7,094 bases of DNA from an uncultured Clostridia bacterium (lineage in GTDB: Bacteria; Bacillota; Clostridia; HGM11514). The stretch lies in NCBI GenBank assembly GCA_902478725.1, contig CABSMD010000133.1:1-7094 (forward strand), read 5' to 3'. The notes below the pieces were generated by a model that saw nothing but the letters and a program-made list of their open reading frames with translations, was not told the DNA's origin and ran no database searches. Position 1 is the first letter of the stretch. Each line of letters opens with the position of its first letter. The position numbers and the translations under genes were made by a program. Positions 1 to 6,565 of this stretch are shown here, piece after piece.

Positions 1-5
1 GAGGT
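1..5 (+). promoter_or_regulatory. Shine-Dalgarno that fixes the TTG start of gap
   Basis: GAGGT sits 8 nt before the TTG at position 14. It supports TTG as the true start of gap, since the conserved GAPDH N-terminus begins directly at this codon. The rest of the leader lies outside the window. Confidence 0.75.
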
Positions 6-13
6 AGAATACA

Positions 14-1018
14 TTGGCTAATATTGGTATTAATGGTTTTGGACGTATCGGAAGATTGGTGTTCCGTGCAGCAATTGACAATCCGGAAATCGAGATCAAG
101 GGGATCAACGATCCTTTTATTGATCCGGAATACATGTGCTATATGTTGAAGTATGATACGGTTCATGGCCAGTTCAAGGGCACGGTTGAGAACAAGGACG
201 ATGCGATCGTCGTCAATGGCAAGGAAATCAAGGTATATGCCGCGATGAATCCCGAAGAGATTCCGTGGGGCGCCTGCGGTGCTGAGTATGTTGTGGAATC
301 CACCGGCGTGTTCACCACCACCGATAAGGCTTCCGCGCACTTAAAGGCGGGTGCGAAGAAGGTTGTTATTTCCGCACCGTCCAAGGATGCCCCGATGTTC
401 GTTATGGGTGTCAACCACACCAAGTATACTCCGGACATGGACGTGATCTCCAATGCGTCCTGCACGACAAACTGCTTGGCTCCGCTTGCTAAGGTCATCA
501 ACGACAACTTCGGTATCGTAGAAGGTCTTATGACCACCGTACACGCAACCACCGCGACCCAGAAGACGGTTGACGGCCCCTCCAAGAAGGACTGGAGAGG
601 CGGCAGAGGCGCGGCTTTCAATATCATCCCCTCCTCCACCGGCGCGGCGAAAGCAGTTGGCAAGGTTATCCCGGAACTGAACGGCAAGCTCACCGGCATG
701 GCGTTCCGTGTTCCGACGGCTGACGTTTCGGTTGTTGACCTGACCTGCCGCTTGGAAAAGGGTGCAAGCTATGATGAGATCAAGGCTGCTATGAAGAAGG
801 CCTCTGAGTCTGACGAATTCAAGGGCATCATCGGTTACACCGAAGATGCGGTTGTTTCGAGCGACTTTATCACCGATCCGCGTACCTCGATCTTTGACGC
901 AGGCGCTGGTATCTCCCTAAACGACAATTTTGTCAAGCTGGTAGCTTGGTATGACAACGAGTGGGGTTATTCCAACAAGGTTGTTGACCTGATCAGCTAC
1001 ATCTCCAAAGTAAAATAA
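14..1018 (+). CDS. gap: Glyceraldehyde-3-phosphate dehydrogenase, NAD-type (type I), complete
   Basis: This enzyme oxidises glyceraldehyde 3-phosphate with NAD+ and phosphate to 1,3-bisphosphoglycerate in cytoplasmic glycolysis; it works as a homotetramer. The 334-residue length is normal for the family. Visible landmarks are the N-terminal Rossmann motif NIGINGFGRIGR (residues 3-14), Asp33, which in this family favours NAD over NADP, the active-site motif SNASCTTNC with catalytic Cys150, His177 in TTVHATT as the base, Arg232 in AFRVP for phosphate binding, and the C-terminal WYDNEWGYS motif (312-320). Translation starts at a TTG; a GAGGT Shine-Dalgarno lies 8 nt upstream at the very edge of the window and no in-frame ATG fits the conserved N-terminus. 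Its promoter and any upstream gene (for example a CggR-type regulator) are outside the window. A hairpin terminator follows 27 bp after the stop; pgk does not follow directly. The identification is essentially certain. Confidence 0.98.
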   Translation: MANIGINGFGRIGRLVFRAAIDNPEIEIKGINDPFIDPEYMCYMLKYDTVHGQFKGTVENKDDAIVVNGKEIKVYAAMNPEEIPWGACGAEYVVESTGVFTTTDKASAHLKAGAKKVVISAPSKDAPMFVMGVNHTKYTPDMDVISNASCTTNCLAPLAKVINDNFGIVEGLMTTVHATTATQKTVDGPSKKDWRGGRGAAFNIIPSSTGAAKAVGKVIPELNGKLTGMAFRVPTADVSVVDLTCRLEKGASYDEIKAAMKKASESDEFKGIIGYTEDAVVSSDFITDPRTSIFDAGAGISLNDNFVKLVAWYDNEWGYSNKVVDLISYISKVK

Positions 1019-1045
1019 GAAACAGAATACATTGACCGAAAACTG

Positions 1046-1077
1046 CGGCCCTTCCGGAAAACCGGAAGGGCCGTCTT
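1046..1077 (+). terminator. Rho-independent terminator after gap (weak T tract)
   Basis: A perfect 12-bp GC-rich stem (1046-1057 pairing with 1062-1073) closes an AAAA tetraloop. It is followed only by TCTTTGC, an interrupted and short T tract, so termination may be incomplete. The hairpin lies between gap and the GH95 start at 1106, and I see no convincing promoter between the hairpin and that gene. Confidence 0.85.
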
Positions 1078-1090
1078 TGCATCATATAAA

Positions 1091-1097
1091 AAGGGAG
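1091..1097 (+). promoter_or_regulatory. Shine-Dalgarno deciding the ATG start of the GH95 gene
   Basis: AAGGGAG lies 8 nt before the ATG at 1106 and overlaps the alternative GTG at 1097. The GTG would have no usable ribosome-binding site, so the ATG is preferred. Confidence 0.75.
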
Positions 1098-1105
1098 TGA
1101 AAGCC

Positions 1106-3730
1106 ATGTTTTGTGAGAAAAAGGAGCTGAAGCTCTGGTATGACAGCCCCGCGCCGACTGGAAACGAGGATTTGCGCAAATGGACCTGGGAGGGGCCGAC
1201 CGCGTCTGACCCGGACGACGGCTGGGAGAAGTGGTCGCTGCCGCTTGGGAATGGCTACCTGGGGGCCTGTGTGTTCGGCCGGACAAAGACCGAACGCATC
1301 CAGATTACCGAAAACAGTCTTTGCAATCCCTATTTTAAGGGCAGCGGGGGGCTGAACAATTTTGCGGAGATTTATCTTGACTTCGGGCACGAAAACCCGC
1401 AGAGTTATACCCGCGACCTTGTCTTGGACGATGCGGTGGCGCATGTGCAGTATTCCTGTGACGGGGTAACCTACCGGCGCGAGTGTTTTGCCAGCTATCC
1501 GGACAAAGTATTCGCGCTCCGCCTGACCGCCTCCGAACCGGGCAGGATTTCGTTCATCCTGCGGCCGGAGGTGCCCTATCAAAAGGCATTCGGCACGCCC
1601 GACTTTATGGGAAAAAGCGGCTCTGTCACGGCAGAAGGGGATACCATTACCCTTTCCGGCCTGCTAGAGCATTACCAGGTCGCGTTCGAGGGGCAACTCC
1701 GCGTAATTCCCGATGGCGGGGTCATGACGGCACAAAATGGCGAAAACGGCGGAACGATCACGGTGGAGGGAGCTGACAGCGCGGTGATTCTCCTTGCCGT
1801 TGGCACCAATTACCGGATGGAAAGCAGGGTGTTTTGCGAGGGTGAACGGGAGCAAAAGCTCGCCCCCTACCCGCATCCGCACGAACGGGTGAGCCGGATT
1901 TTGCGGGAGGCTTCGGAAAAATCCTACGAAACCCTGCTCGCGGCCCATTTAGAGGATTACCGTGCGCTTTTCCAGCGGGTACGTCTCAATTTGGGCGGGG
2001 AAGGTCCTTCCATCCCCACAGACCGGCTGCTAAAGAATTATCAAAACGGGCGGCGTGACCCTTATCTGGAAGAGCTATACTTCCAATACGGACGGTACCT
2101 ACTGATTTGTTCCTCCCGCAAGGGGACGCTGCCGGCGAACCTGCAGGGCATCTGGAGCCGGTACGAGGACTCCCCCTGGAGCGCGGGCTACTGGCATAAC
2201 ATCAACGTGCAGATGAACTATTGGCCGGTGTTCAGCACCAATCTGGCGGAGCTGTTCGAGTCATACGCGGATTATAATGAGGCGTACCGCGACGCGGCGG
2301 AGGGGATCGCGGACCGGTTTTTGGAGGCCTACCTGCCTGAAAACCGCGCGGCGGGTGAGGGCGCGAACGGCTGGACGGTCGGAACCGCCGCTTCCCCCTA
2401 CCTGGTCACAAGCCCCGGGAGAAGCCATTCCGGGCCGGGCACGGCCGCGCTGACCTCTAAACTTTTTTGGGAATATTACGATTTTACCCGTGACAAGGAG
2501 ATTCTCAAAAATCATACTTATCCGGCGATTGCAGGCGTAGCGAATTTTTTGTCAAAGGTTTTGGCGCCATACGGTGATGCATTGCTTTCCGTGATTTCCG
2601 CCTCGCCGGAACAGCGGCATGAGGGGATACATTATCAGACAATCGGGTGTGCCTTTGACCAGCAAATGATCTGGGAGAACCATCACGATACTCAAATGGC
2701 GGCAGATCTTTTGGGGGAAACCGGCCCCTTGACCGAAACAGTGCAGGAGCAGATAGACAGGCTGGACCCCGTGCAGGTCGGCGGTTCGGGGCAGGTAAAG
2801 GAATACCGTGAGGAGAATTTTTACGGAGAGATCGGCGATCCCCACCACCGGCATGTGTCGCATCTGATGGGGCTTTACCCCGGTACGCTGATCAACGGCA
2901 ACACAGAAGCGTGGTTGGATGCGGCCAAGGTTGCTCTAAACGGGCGGGGCGATCAGTCCACCGGCTGGGCGATGGCGCACCGCTTTACTCTGTGGGCGCG
3001 CGCGAAGGACGGCGAACGGGCCTATGTCCTCTACCAGACCCTGCTCAAAAAGGGGACGCTCACGAACCTTTGGGATACCCATCCGCCGTTTCAGATCGAC
3101 GGTAACCTGGGCGGCACGGCGGGCGTGGCTGAAATGCTGCTGCAAAGTCATGAGGGCTGCCTTCATCTTCTGCCCGCCCGTCCGGCAGTGTGGGAGACCG
3201 GAAGTTTCGACGGTCTTGTGGCGCGCGGCAATTTTGTGGTGTCCGCCCGGTGGCGCAATGGGCAGGCGGAGGAGTTTTCCATCCTCTCCCGTGCGGGTGG
3301 CTGGCTGTCGGTGCGGTATTACAATCTGGAACGGGCGGCCGTCCGAACCGCGTCAGGTGGGACGGTCGAGGTTACGGTGGAGGGGACTGATCGAATCGGT
3401 TTTGCGGCCCAGGCGGGGGAAACCTACCATATTACAGATATCCCCGCCTTCTATCCGCTGTCCGCTCCCGCCGCACTTACGGCGGATGCCGCTGGCGGCC
3501 GCGTGACCCTGTGTTGGGAGCCGGCGGCCGGCGCGCAAAGCTACAACATTTCCCGCGCGCTGGAAAGCGCGCCGAAGTATGAGTCGGTTGCGAACGGCCT
3601 GACCGGTACCGGGTATGTCTTTGCGGTGGCGGAGGAAGAACGGGGGCGGCAGGCAACCTACCGGGTCACAGCCGTCGGAAAAGACGGACGGGAAAGTGCA
3701 GGGACGGTTGCCACTCTGCCGGCAGAATGA
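1106..3730 (+). CDS. GH95-family glycoside hydrolase (alpha-L-fucosidase / alpha-L-galactosidase type) with C-terminal Fn3-like domain
   Basis: GH95 enzymes are inverting exo-hydrolases that remove terminal alpha-1,2-linked L-fucose or alpha-L-galactose from glycans. Numbering from the ATG at 1106 (874 aa), the N-terminal beta domain carries SLPLGNGYLGACVFG and ITENSLCNP. The (alpha/alpha)6 barrel carries NINVQMNYWP, with the two Asn (N365, N367) that activate water in the family, then SASPEQ with the likely general acid E502, HRHVSHLMGLYPG, and HPPFQIDGNLGG with D665. All expected catalytic residues are present. Residues from about 785 to the end form a Fn3-like domain (LTADAAGGRVTLCWEP, then YNISR, then YRVTAV). 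There is no signal peptide or membrane segment, so a cytoplasmic enzyme acting on imported oligosaccharides is likely. An upstream GTG at 1097 also opens the frame, but it overlaps the AAGGGAG ribosome-binding site, which is spaced 8 nt from the ATG. The family call is firm; the exact substrate is not, because the residue two before N365 is Trp rather than the usual His or Thr. The gene is more GC-rich than its neighbours. Confidence 0.92.
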   Translation: MFCEKKELKLWYDSPAPTGNEDLRKWTWEGPTASDPDDGWEKWSLPLGNGYLGACVFGRTKTERIQITENSLCNPYFKGSGGLNNFAEIYLDFGHENPQSYTRDLVLDDAVAHVQYSCDGVTYRRECFASYPDKVFALRLTASEPGRISFILRPEVPYQKAFGTPDFMGKSGSVTAEGDTITLSGLLEHYQVAFEGQLRVIPDGGVMTAQNGENGGTITVEGADSAVILLAVGTNYRMESRVFCEGEREQKLAPYPHPHERVSRILREASEKSYETLLAAHLEDYRALFQRVRLNLGGEGPSIPTDRLLKNYQNGRRDPYLEELYFQYGRYLLICSSRKGTLPANLQGIWSRYEDSPWSAGYWHNINVQMNYWPVFSTNLAELFESYADYNEAYRDAAEGIADRFLEAYLPENRAAGEGANGWTVGTAASPYLVTSPGRSHSGPGTAALTSKLFWEYYDFTRDKEILKNHTYPAIAGVANFLSKVLAPYGDALLSVISASPEQRHEGIHYQTIGCAFDQQMIWENHHDTQMAADLLGETGPLTETVQEQIDRLDPVQVGGSGQVKEYREENFYGEIGDPHHRHVSHLMGLYPGTLINGNTEAWLDAAKVALNGRGDQSTGWAMAHRFTLWARAKDGERAYVLYQTLLKKGTLTNLWDTHPPFQIDGNLGGTAGVAEMLLQSHEGCLHLLPARPAVWETGSFDGLVARGNFVVSARWRNGQAEEFSILSRAGGWLSVRYYNLERAAVRTASGGTVEVTVEGTDRIGFAAQAGETYHITDIPAFYPLSAPAALTADAAGGRVTLCWEPAAGAQSYNISRALESAPKYESVANGLTGTGYVFAVAEEERGRQATYRVTAVGKDGRESAGTVATLPAE

Positions 3731-3740
3731 AACTAAAATG

Positions 3741-3778
3741 TAACACAAAGCCATTGTAAAAAAAAAATTTATGTGTTA
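3741..3778. repeat. 7-bp inverted repeat flanking the promoter of the SGNH gene
   Basis: TAACACA (3741-3747) and TGTGTTA (3772-3778) are perfect inverted copies with 24 bp between them. The right arm overlaps the -10 box and the left arm lies just upstream of the -35. It could be an operator with looped half-sites, or chance in AT-rich DNA. It has no T tract placed as a terminator would need. Confidence 0.3.
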
Positions 3779-3782
3779 TAAT
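3754..3782 (+). promoter_or_regulatory. Sigma-A promoter with extended -10 for the SGNH hydrolase gene
   Basis: TTGTAA (3754-3759, 4 of 6 matches) is separated by 17 bp from a perfect TATAAT (3777-3782), which is preceded by TG at 3774-3775 (extended -10). The spacer opens with a run of A (3758-3767 overall), which may bend the DNA. The predicted start is near 3789, giving a leader of about 35 nt with TGGAGG at 3811-3816, 7 nt before the ATG. Confidence 0.75.
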
Positions 3783-3823
3783 CAAAAATAGATGAATTTT
3801 TAAGGGAGAATGGAGGTTTTAAA

Positions 3824-5809
3824 ATGAAAGTAGGTAAGGTCATGTTATCATTGTTGTTGTCCGCGGCGGTGTGCTGTGGCTCCATGCTGGCAACGTCCGT
3901 ATCGGCGGCGGAGCAGACCTACGGCATCGACAATCTGAACAACGAAAAGGGCGATCTGGTGATCGCGTACCTAGGCGGTTCGATCACAGAAGGGTCGGGG
4001 GCATCCGTGTATACAAACCGCTATGCAACCAAGCTGACCAAGCAGTATTTTCAGGCGAAATTTCCCAACAAAAAGGTAACAGAGGTCAACGGCGGTGTGG
4101 GCGGAACCCCTTCCAACCTGGGCCTGTTCCGGGTGGATAAGGATATCGCCAGCAAAAACCCGGATGTGGTATTCGTGGAATTTGCGGTAAACGACGCCGG
4201 CCGCCAGGAGGCGGATATCATGCAGAACATGGAAGGAATCGTCCGCCAGCTCGCCAAGCTTCCCAAGCAGCCGGTCGTTATCTTCCTGTATACCGCGAAA
4301 AATGATTTTGCGCAGGTAGACAAATCGATTGAGGCGCAGCAGAAGGTCGCTGATCATTATGGCATCGCAACGATTAACTTAAACAGCTATGTCAGAAACC
4401 TTGTCAACGCGGGAACGATTATCTGGAACGACAAGAGCGTAAACGGTGAGACGAATAAAGACAAGTGGTATTCCGGCGATGGGGTACATCCGAACGATAA
4501 GGGATACCAGCTTTATGTCGACTACATCATGGAGCTGTTCAACAAAAACTACAACAAGTATTTCAAAAAGCTGACCTGGCAGGATACCCCGGTTTCTACA
4601 TATGAATACGGTTTTCCGAAACTGGTTGCGCACAGCGATTCCAACGCAACCTATACGGGAAATTGGACGGTGAACAATTCCCGTTTGAACAACCGGTTTA
4701 ATCAGGGCTCGCATGAAACTACTGCGGCGGGCGCAACCGTGACCTTCCGCTTTACGGGGCGGTCGATTGGGTTGTATGCGACGCGCGGCGACGAGGGCGC
4801 ATCCGCCAGCTATGTTATTGACGAAGGAACCCCGCATGCAAAAACGGGTACCATTAATAACTATTACCAGCATGGAACCAATCCCGATACTAACGGTAAC
4901 CCGCGCAATCCGACCCAGATGGGCGTGAGCACGATGTTGCGCAGCGACCTCGCTTACGGGGAGCATACCATCAAAATCACAACGAATGAGTCGACGCAAA
5001 AGAACGGGTATACCCAAAACCTGTTTTCCTTCGGTTATTTCATGGTGGACGAAGTGCAGCCTGATCTGCCGCCGGCCGCCAAGAGCGTGACGGTGTCCGG
5101 TTCTGTGAAGGCCGGCAGTGCTTTAACCGGTGCGTACACCTACGTCAATTACAATGACATCACCACCGACGAGCAGGGAACTACCTTCCGGTGGCTGCGC
5201 GCCGATTCGGAAAACGGAAGCTATACCCCGATTTCGGGCGCGACGGTGAAAACCTATACTACCACCGCGGCAGATGTCGGAAAGTATATCAAGCTGGAGG
5301 TTACGCCGCGCAATGCCGCCGGCGTGAATGGGCCTTCCTCTTATAGCGAGCCGATGCTGATCCAGCGCAAGGCTGCAAAGGATGTCTTTACCATAACAGA
5401 ACCGGTGCAGTATTATAAGGGCGCTGTGCTTCAGAATGGCCTAACGGCGGGCGACATAACTGTCAAAGCCAAGCTGCAGAACAAGGAAGCAAACCCGATG
5501 GAGGTCATCGTGGTTTCCGCTCTGTATGAGACGGTCGGCAACAGCAAGATGATGGTAAAGGTAACCAAAAACAGAATTACGGTGGCGGGCAACCAGACTC
5601 AGGAGCTGACCAATACCATTGCAGTAGATCAGGCAGAGGGCCGTGAGCTTCGTACCTTCCTGCTTTGCGGGGACAACATGGAGCCGATCGGCGATGCGCC
5701 GGAAGCATTGTTGCCGGGCAGCAGCAATGTCAATTTTATCGGAACCGAAGAAAGTGAAGAGGGTACTATCTCAATCTATCAGATTAATTCTTTCGACACC
5801 GAAGAATAG
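3824..5809 (+). CDS. Secreted multidomain SGNH/GDSL hydrolase (probable carbohydrate esterase)
   Basis: This is a 661-residue exported serine hydrolase, probably a deacylase of a polysaccharide. A signal peptide (MKVGKVMLSLLLSAAVCCGS onward) has a likely signal peptidase I site after SVSA near residue 28. The SGNH domain spans about 40-245: block I GGSITEG with nucleophile Ser53, block II NGGVGGT with Gly around 91-94, block III AVND with Asn123, and block V GDGVHPNDKGY with Asp219 and His222. Residues about 255-410 look like a beta-rich jelly-roll module, possibly carbohydrate-binding. Residues about 417-515 form an Ig-like module (GTTFRWLRAD, then YTPISGAT, then DVGKYIKLEVTPRN). Residues about 520-645 resemble the beta module found at the C-termini of clostridial secreted proteins (VIVVSALYE, then RTFLLCGDNMEPI). 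No LPXTG, SLH repeat or dockerin is present, so it is probably released or held by its binding modules. It follows the GH95 gene by 93 bp with its own promoter and ends at a strong hairpin. The acyl substrate is unknown. Confidence 0.9.
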   Translation: MKVGKVMLSLLLSAAVCCGSMLATSVSAAEQTYGIDNLNNEKGDLVIAYLGGSITEGSGASVYTNRYATKLTKQYFQAKFPNKKVTEVNGGVGGTPSNLGLFRVDKDIASKNPDVVFVEFAVNDAGRQEADIMQNMEGIVRQLAKLPKQPVVIFLYTAKNDFAQVDKSIEAQQKVADHYGIATINLNSYVRNLVNAGTIIWNDKSVNGETNKDKWYSGDGVHPNDKGYQLYVDYIMELFNKNYNKYFKKLTWQDTPVSTYEYGFPKLVAHSDSNATYTGNWTVNNSRLNNRFNQGSHETTAAGATVTFRFTGRSIGLYATRGDEGASASYVIDEGTPHAKTGTINNYYQHGTNPDTNGNPRNPTQMGVSTMLRSDLAYGEHTIKITTNESTQKNGYTQNLFSFGYFMVDEVQPDLPPAAKSVTVSGSVKAGSALTGAYTYVNYNDITTDEQGTTFRWLRADSENGSYTPISGATVKTYTTTAADVGKYIKLEVTPRNAAGVNGPSSYSEPMLIQRKAAKDVFTITEPVQYYKGAVLQNGLTAGDITVKAKLQNKEANPMEVIVVSALYETVGNSKMMVKVTKNRITVAGNQTQELTNTIAVDQAEGRELRTFLLCGDNMEPIGDAPEALLPGSSNVNFIGTEESEEGTISIYQINSFDTEE

Positions 5810-5836
5810 GTCAAACAGACAAGCATACACAAGCCG

Positions 5837-5871
5837 GGCCGGCCGCTTCAATCAGAAGCGGCCGGCCTTTT
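5837..5871 (+). terminator. Rho-independent terminator after the SGNH hydrolase gene
   Basis: A perfect 13-bp GC-rich stem (5837-5849 with 5855-5867) encloses the loop AATCA and is followed by TTTT. It ends the SGNH transcript 27 bp after the stop. The opposite strand has no T run after the stem, so it is unlikely to be an efficient terminator for the XRE transcript arriving from the right. Confidence 0.92.
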
Positions 5872-6001
5872 GACTGTGCCAACAAAAAGGACTCGCTAAA
5901 TGGAAAAGGTAGACGCGTAAAGAAGCAAGCAGTTGTTTAGGCTAAAAGGGAGGGTGATTATGGTTTGAAACGTGGGCTTGGCCATCCCTGCCAGGACATA
6001 T
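5872..6001. other. Intergenic region between convergent genes, no gene supported
   Basis: This stretch separates the SGNH terminator from the 3' end of the minus-strand XRE gene. It contains a strong ribosome-binding-like AAAGGGAGGG (5945-5953) with an ATG at 5960 that is stopped after one further codon (ATG GTT TGA), and a six-codon ORF from 5900. Neither looks like a working gene. I see no clear terminator for the XRE transcript here. Confidence 0.6.
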
Positions 6002-6364
6002 TCATCGGTGGCCTCCGCCCTCCAATATACCATTCCTGTGCTTTTGAAAGGTTTTTATCATGTCCAGGATGTAATCTTGCTCCTCCTCCGAAAGCTCTCT
6101 GGCAGAATTGTAGATTTCAGCAAGCAGCCTGGCGTTGTTCTCCGATCCCGACCCGGGCTCCATCCGGCCGTCGCCGGTGAGAAGCCAGTCTTCGCTGATC
6201 TGCAATGTTTCACAGATTGCGTGCAGAACGAGTGACTGCGGCTGTGTTTTTTCATATTCGATGTTGGCTATAACGCCGCGGGATACTCCGATCGCGTCGG
6301 CCAGGGTGCTCTGCGTATAGCCTCTTGACTTGCGCGCCTTTTTTAATCGTGTGGCAATACCCAT
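6002..6364 (-). CDS. XRE/Cro-family helix-turn-helix transcriptional regulator (phage-repressor type)
   Basis: A 120-residue DNA-binding protein. Residues about 5-60 form an HTH_3 domain: LKKARKSRGYTQ, then LADAIGVSRGVIANIE as helices 2-3, with VSRGVIANIEYEKTQ covering the recognition helix, then the hydrophobic helix and EDWLLTGDGRME, a tail typical of clostridial prophage and conjugative-element regulators. Residues about 75-120 are a charged helical tail (LLAEIYNSARELSEEEQDYI onward), probably for dimerisation. There is no membrane segment and no peptidase or LexA-like domain, so it is not self-cleaving. On the minus strand AAGGAG lies 8 nt before the ATG, which supports this start. It is divergent from the small gene at 6654 and is preceded by a long leader with two promoter-like sites and three copies of a 17-bp repeat, so autoregulation is likely. 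Its target operon is inferred to be the divergent genes to the right. Confidence 0.9.
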   Translation of the reverse strand: MGIATRLKKARKSRGYTQSTLADAIGVSRGVIANIEYEKTQPQSLVLHAICETLQISEDWLLTGDGRMEPGSGSENNARLLAEIYNSARELSEEEQDYILDMIKTFQKHRNGILEGGGHR

Positions 6365-6403
6365 GCTGCCTTCTCCTTTATGGATTTATTTTGTACGAAT
6401 CGC

Positions 6404-6427
6404 AAATCGGTTCGTTCACACCGATTT
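6404..6427 (-). promoter_or_regulatory. Hairpin in the leader of the XRE gene
   Basis: AAATCGG (6404-6410) and CCGATTT (6421-6427) are perfect 7-bp inverted arms around a 10-nt loop. In the minus-strand transcript the hairpin lies about 40-63 nt before the ATG. It has no following T tract, so it is not a terminator; it may stabilise the mRNA or be an additional dyad for a DNA-binding protein. Confidence 0.45.
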
Positions 6428-6448
6428 CGTATTTAGAATCTTTCTGAC

Positions 6449-6465
6449 GAAAAGTGAGTTACTTA
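6449..6465 (-). repeat. Operator-like 17-bp repeat, copy A
   Basis: Read on the minus strand this is TAAGTAACTCACTTTTC. It matches copies B and C at 15 of 17 positions each. The core AAG-N7-CTT is a partial dyad. It starts just downstream of the -10-like TATAGT at 6467-6472, so a bound protein would cover a transcription start. The likeness to copy C extends to 32 bp and includes the -10 region. Confidence 0.6.
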
Positions 6466-6466
6466 C

Positions 6467-6472
6467 ACTATA
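6467..6472 (-). promoter_or_regulatory. Second, proximal -10-like site for the XRE gene
   Basis: On the minus strand TATAGT (5 of 6 matches) is preceded by TGG, an extended -10 arrangement. No good -35 is seen at 16-18 bp. It lies in the same position relative to repeat copy A as the strong -10 does to copy C. The predicted leader would be about 96 nt. It may be a weak promoter or only a by-product of the duplicated segment. Confidence 0.4.
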
Positions 6473-6491
6473 CCATGCGTTTTACTGTTAC

Positions 6492-6508
6492 TAAGCAACT
6501 CCCTTTTC
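6492..6508 (+). repeat. Operator-like 17-bp repeat, copy B (inverted)
   Basis: Read on the plus strand this is TAAGCAACTCCCTTTTC, 15 of 17 identical to A and to C but in the opposite orientation and between them. No -10 box accompanies it, so conservation is restricted to the 17-bp core, which argues that the core itself is a binding site. Confidence 0.55.
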
Positions 6509-6547
6509 CCCGAACTAAATTTCTATATCGACAGATACGTTCCTGAT

Positions 6548-6564
6548 GAAAAGGGAATTACTTA
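6548..6564 (-). repeat. Operator-like 17-bp repeat, copy C
   Basis: Read on the minus strand this is TAAGTAATTCCCTTTTC, 15 of 17 identical to A and to B. It lies immediately downstream of the strong minus-strand -10 at 6566-6571 and would cover the predicted transcription start near 6559, as expected of an autorepression site. Confidence 0.6.
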
Positions 6565-6565
6565 T

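Noticed and set aside
163..699. 178-residue open frame on the minus strand inside gap
   Set aside because: It is fully antisense to a highly conserved gene, has no recognisable domain, and is explained by codon bias.
1032..1060. TTGACC at 1032-1037 as a -35 for the GH95 gene
   Set aside because: No -10 lies 16-18 bp downstream, and the segment falls inside the terminator stem.
1082..1582. 166-residue minus-strand frame and other overlapping frames within the GH95 gene
   Set aside because: They overlap a clear GH95 coding region, have no motifs, and arise from high GC content reducing stop codons.
3738..3753. Possible catabolite-responsive (cre) site upstream of the SGNH gene
   Set aside because: The outer positions partly fit the consensus, but the central CG that CcpA sites need is absent.
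5900..5975. tRNA-Leu-like segment: GGAAAAGGTAGACGCG (5902-5917) resembles a leucine tRNA D arm, and GGTTTGAAAC follows near 5962
   Set aside because: No acceptor stem pairs, no anticodon arm forms, and the distance between the D-arm-like and T-arm-like parts is too long for a tRNA. It is probably chance.
5965..6235. Plus-strand frames of 71 and 87 residues opposite the XRE gene
   Set aside because: They are antisense to a well-supported HTH protein and show no domain. The ribosome-binding site at 5945-5953 serves an ATG that is stopped after one codon; only a TTG overlapping that stop would open the longer frame.
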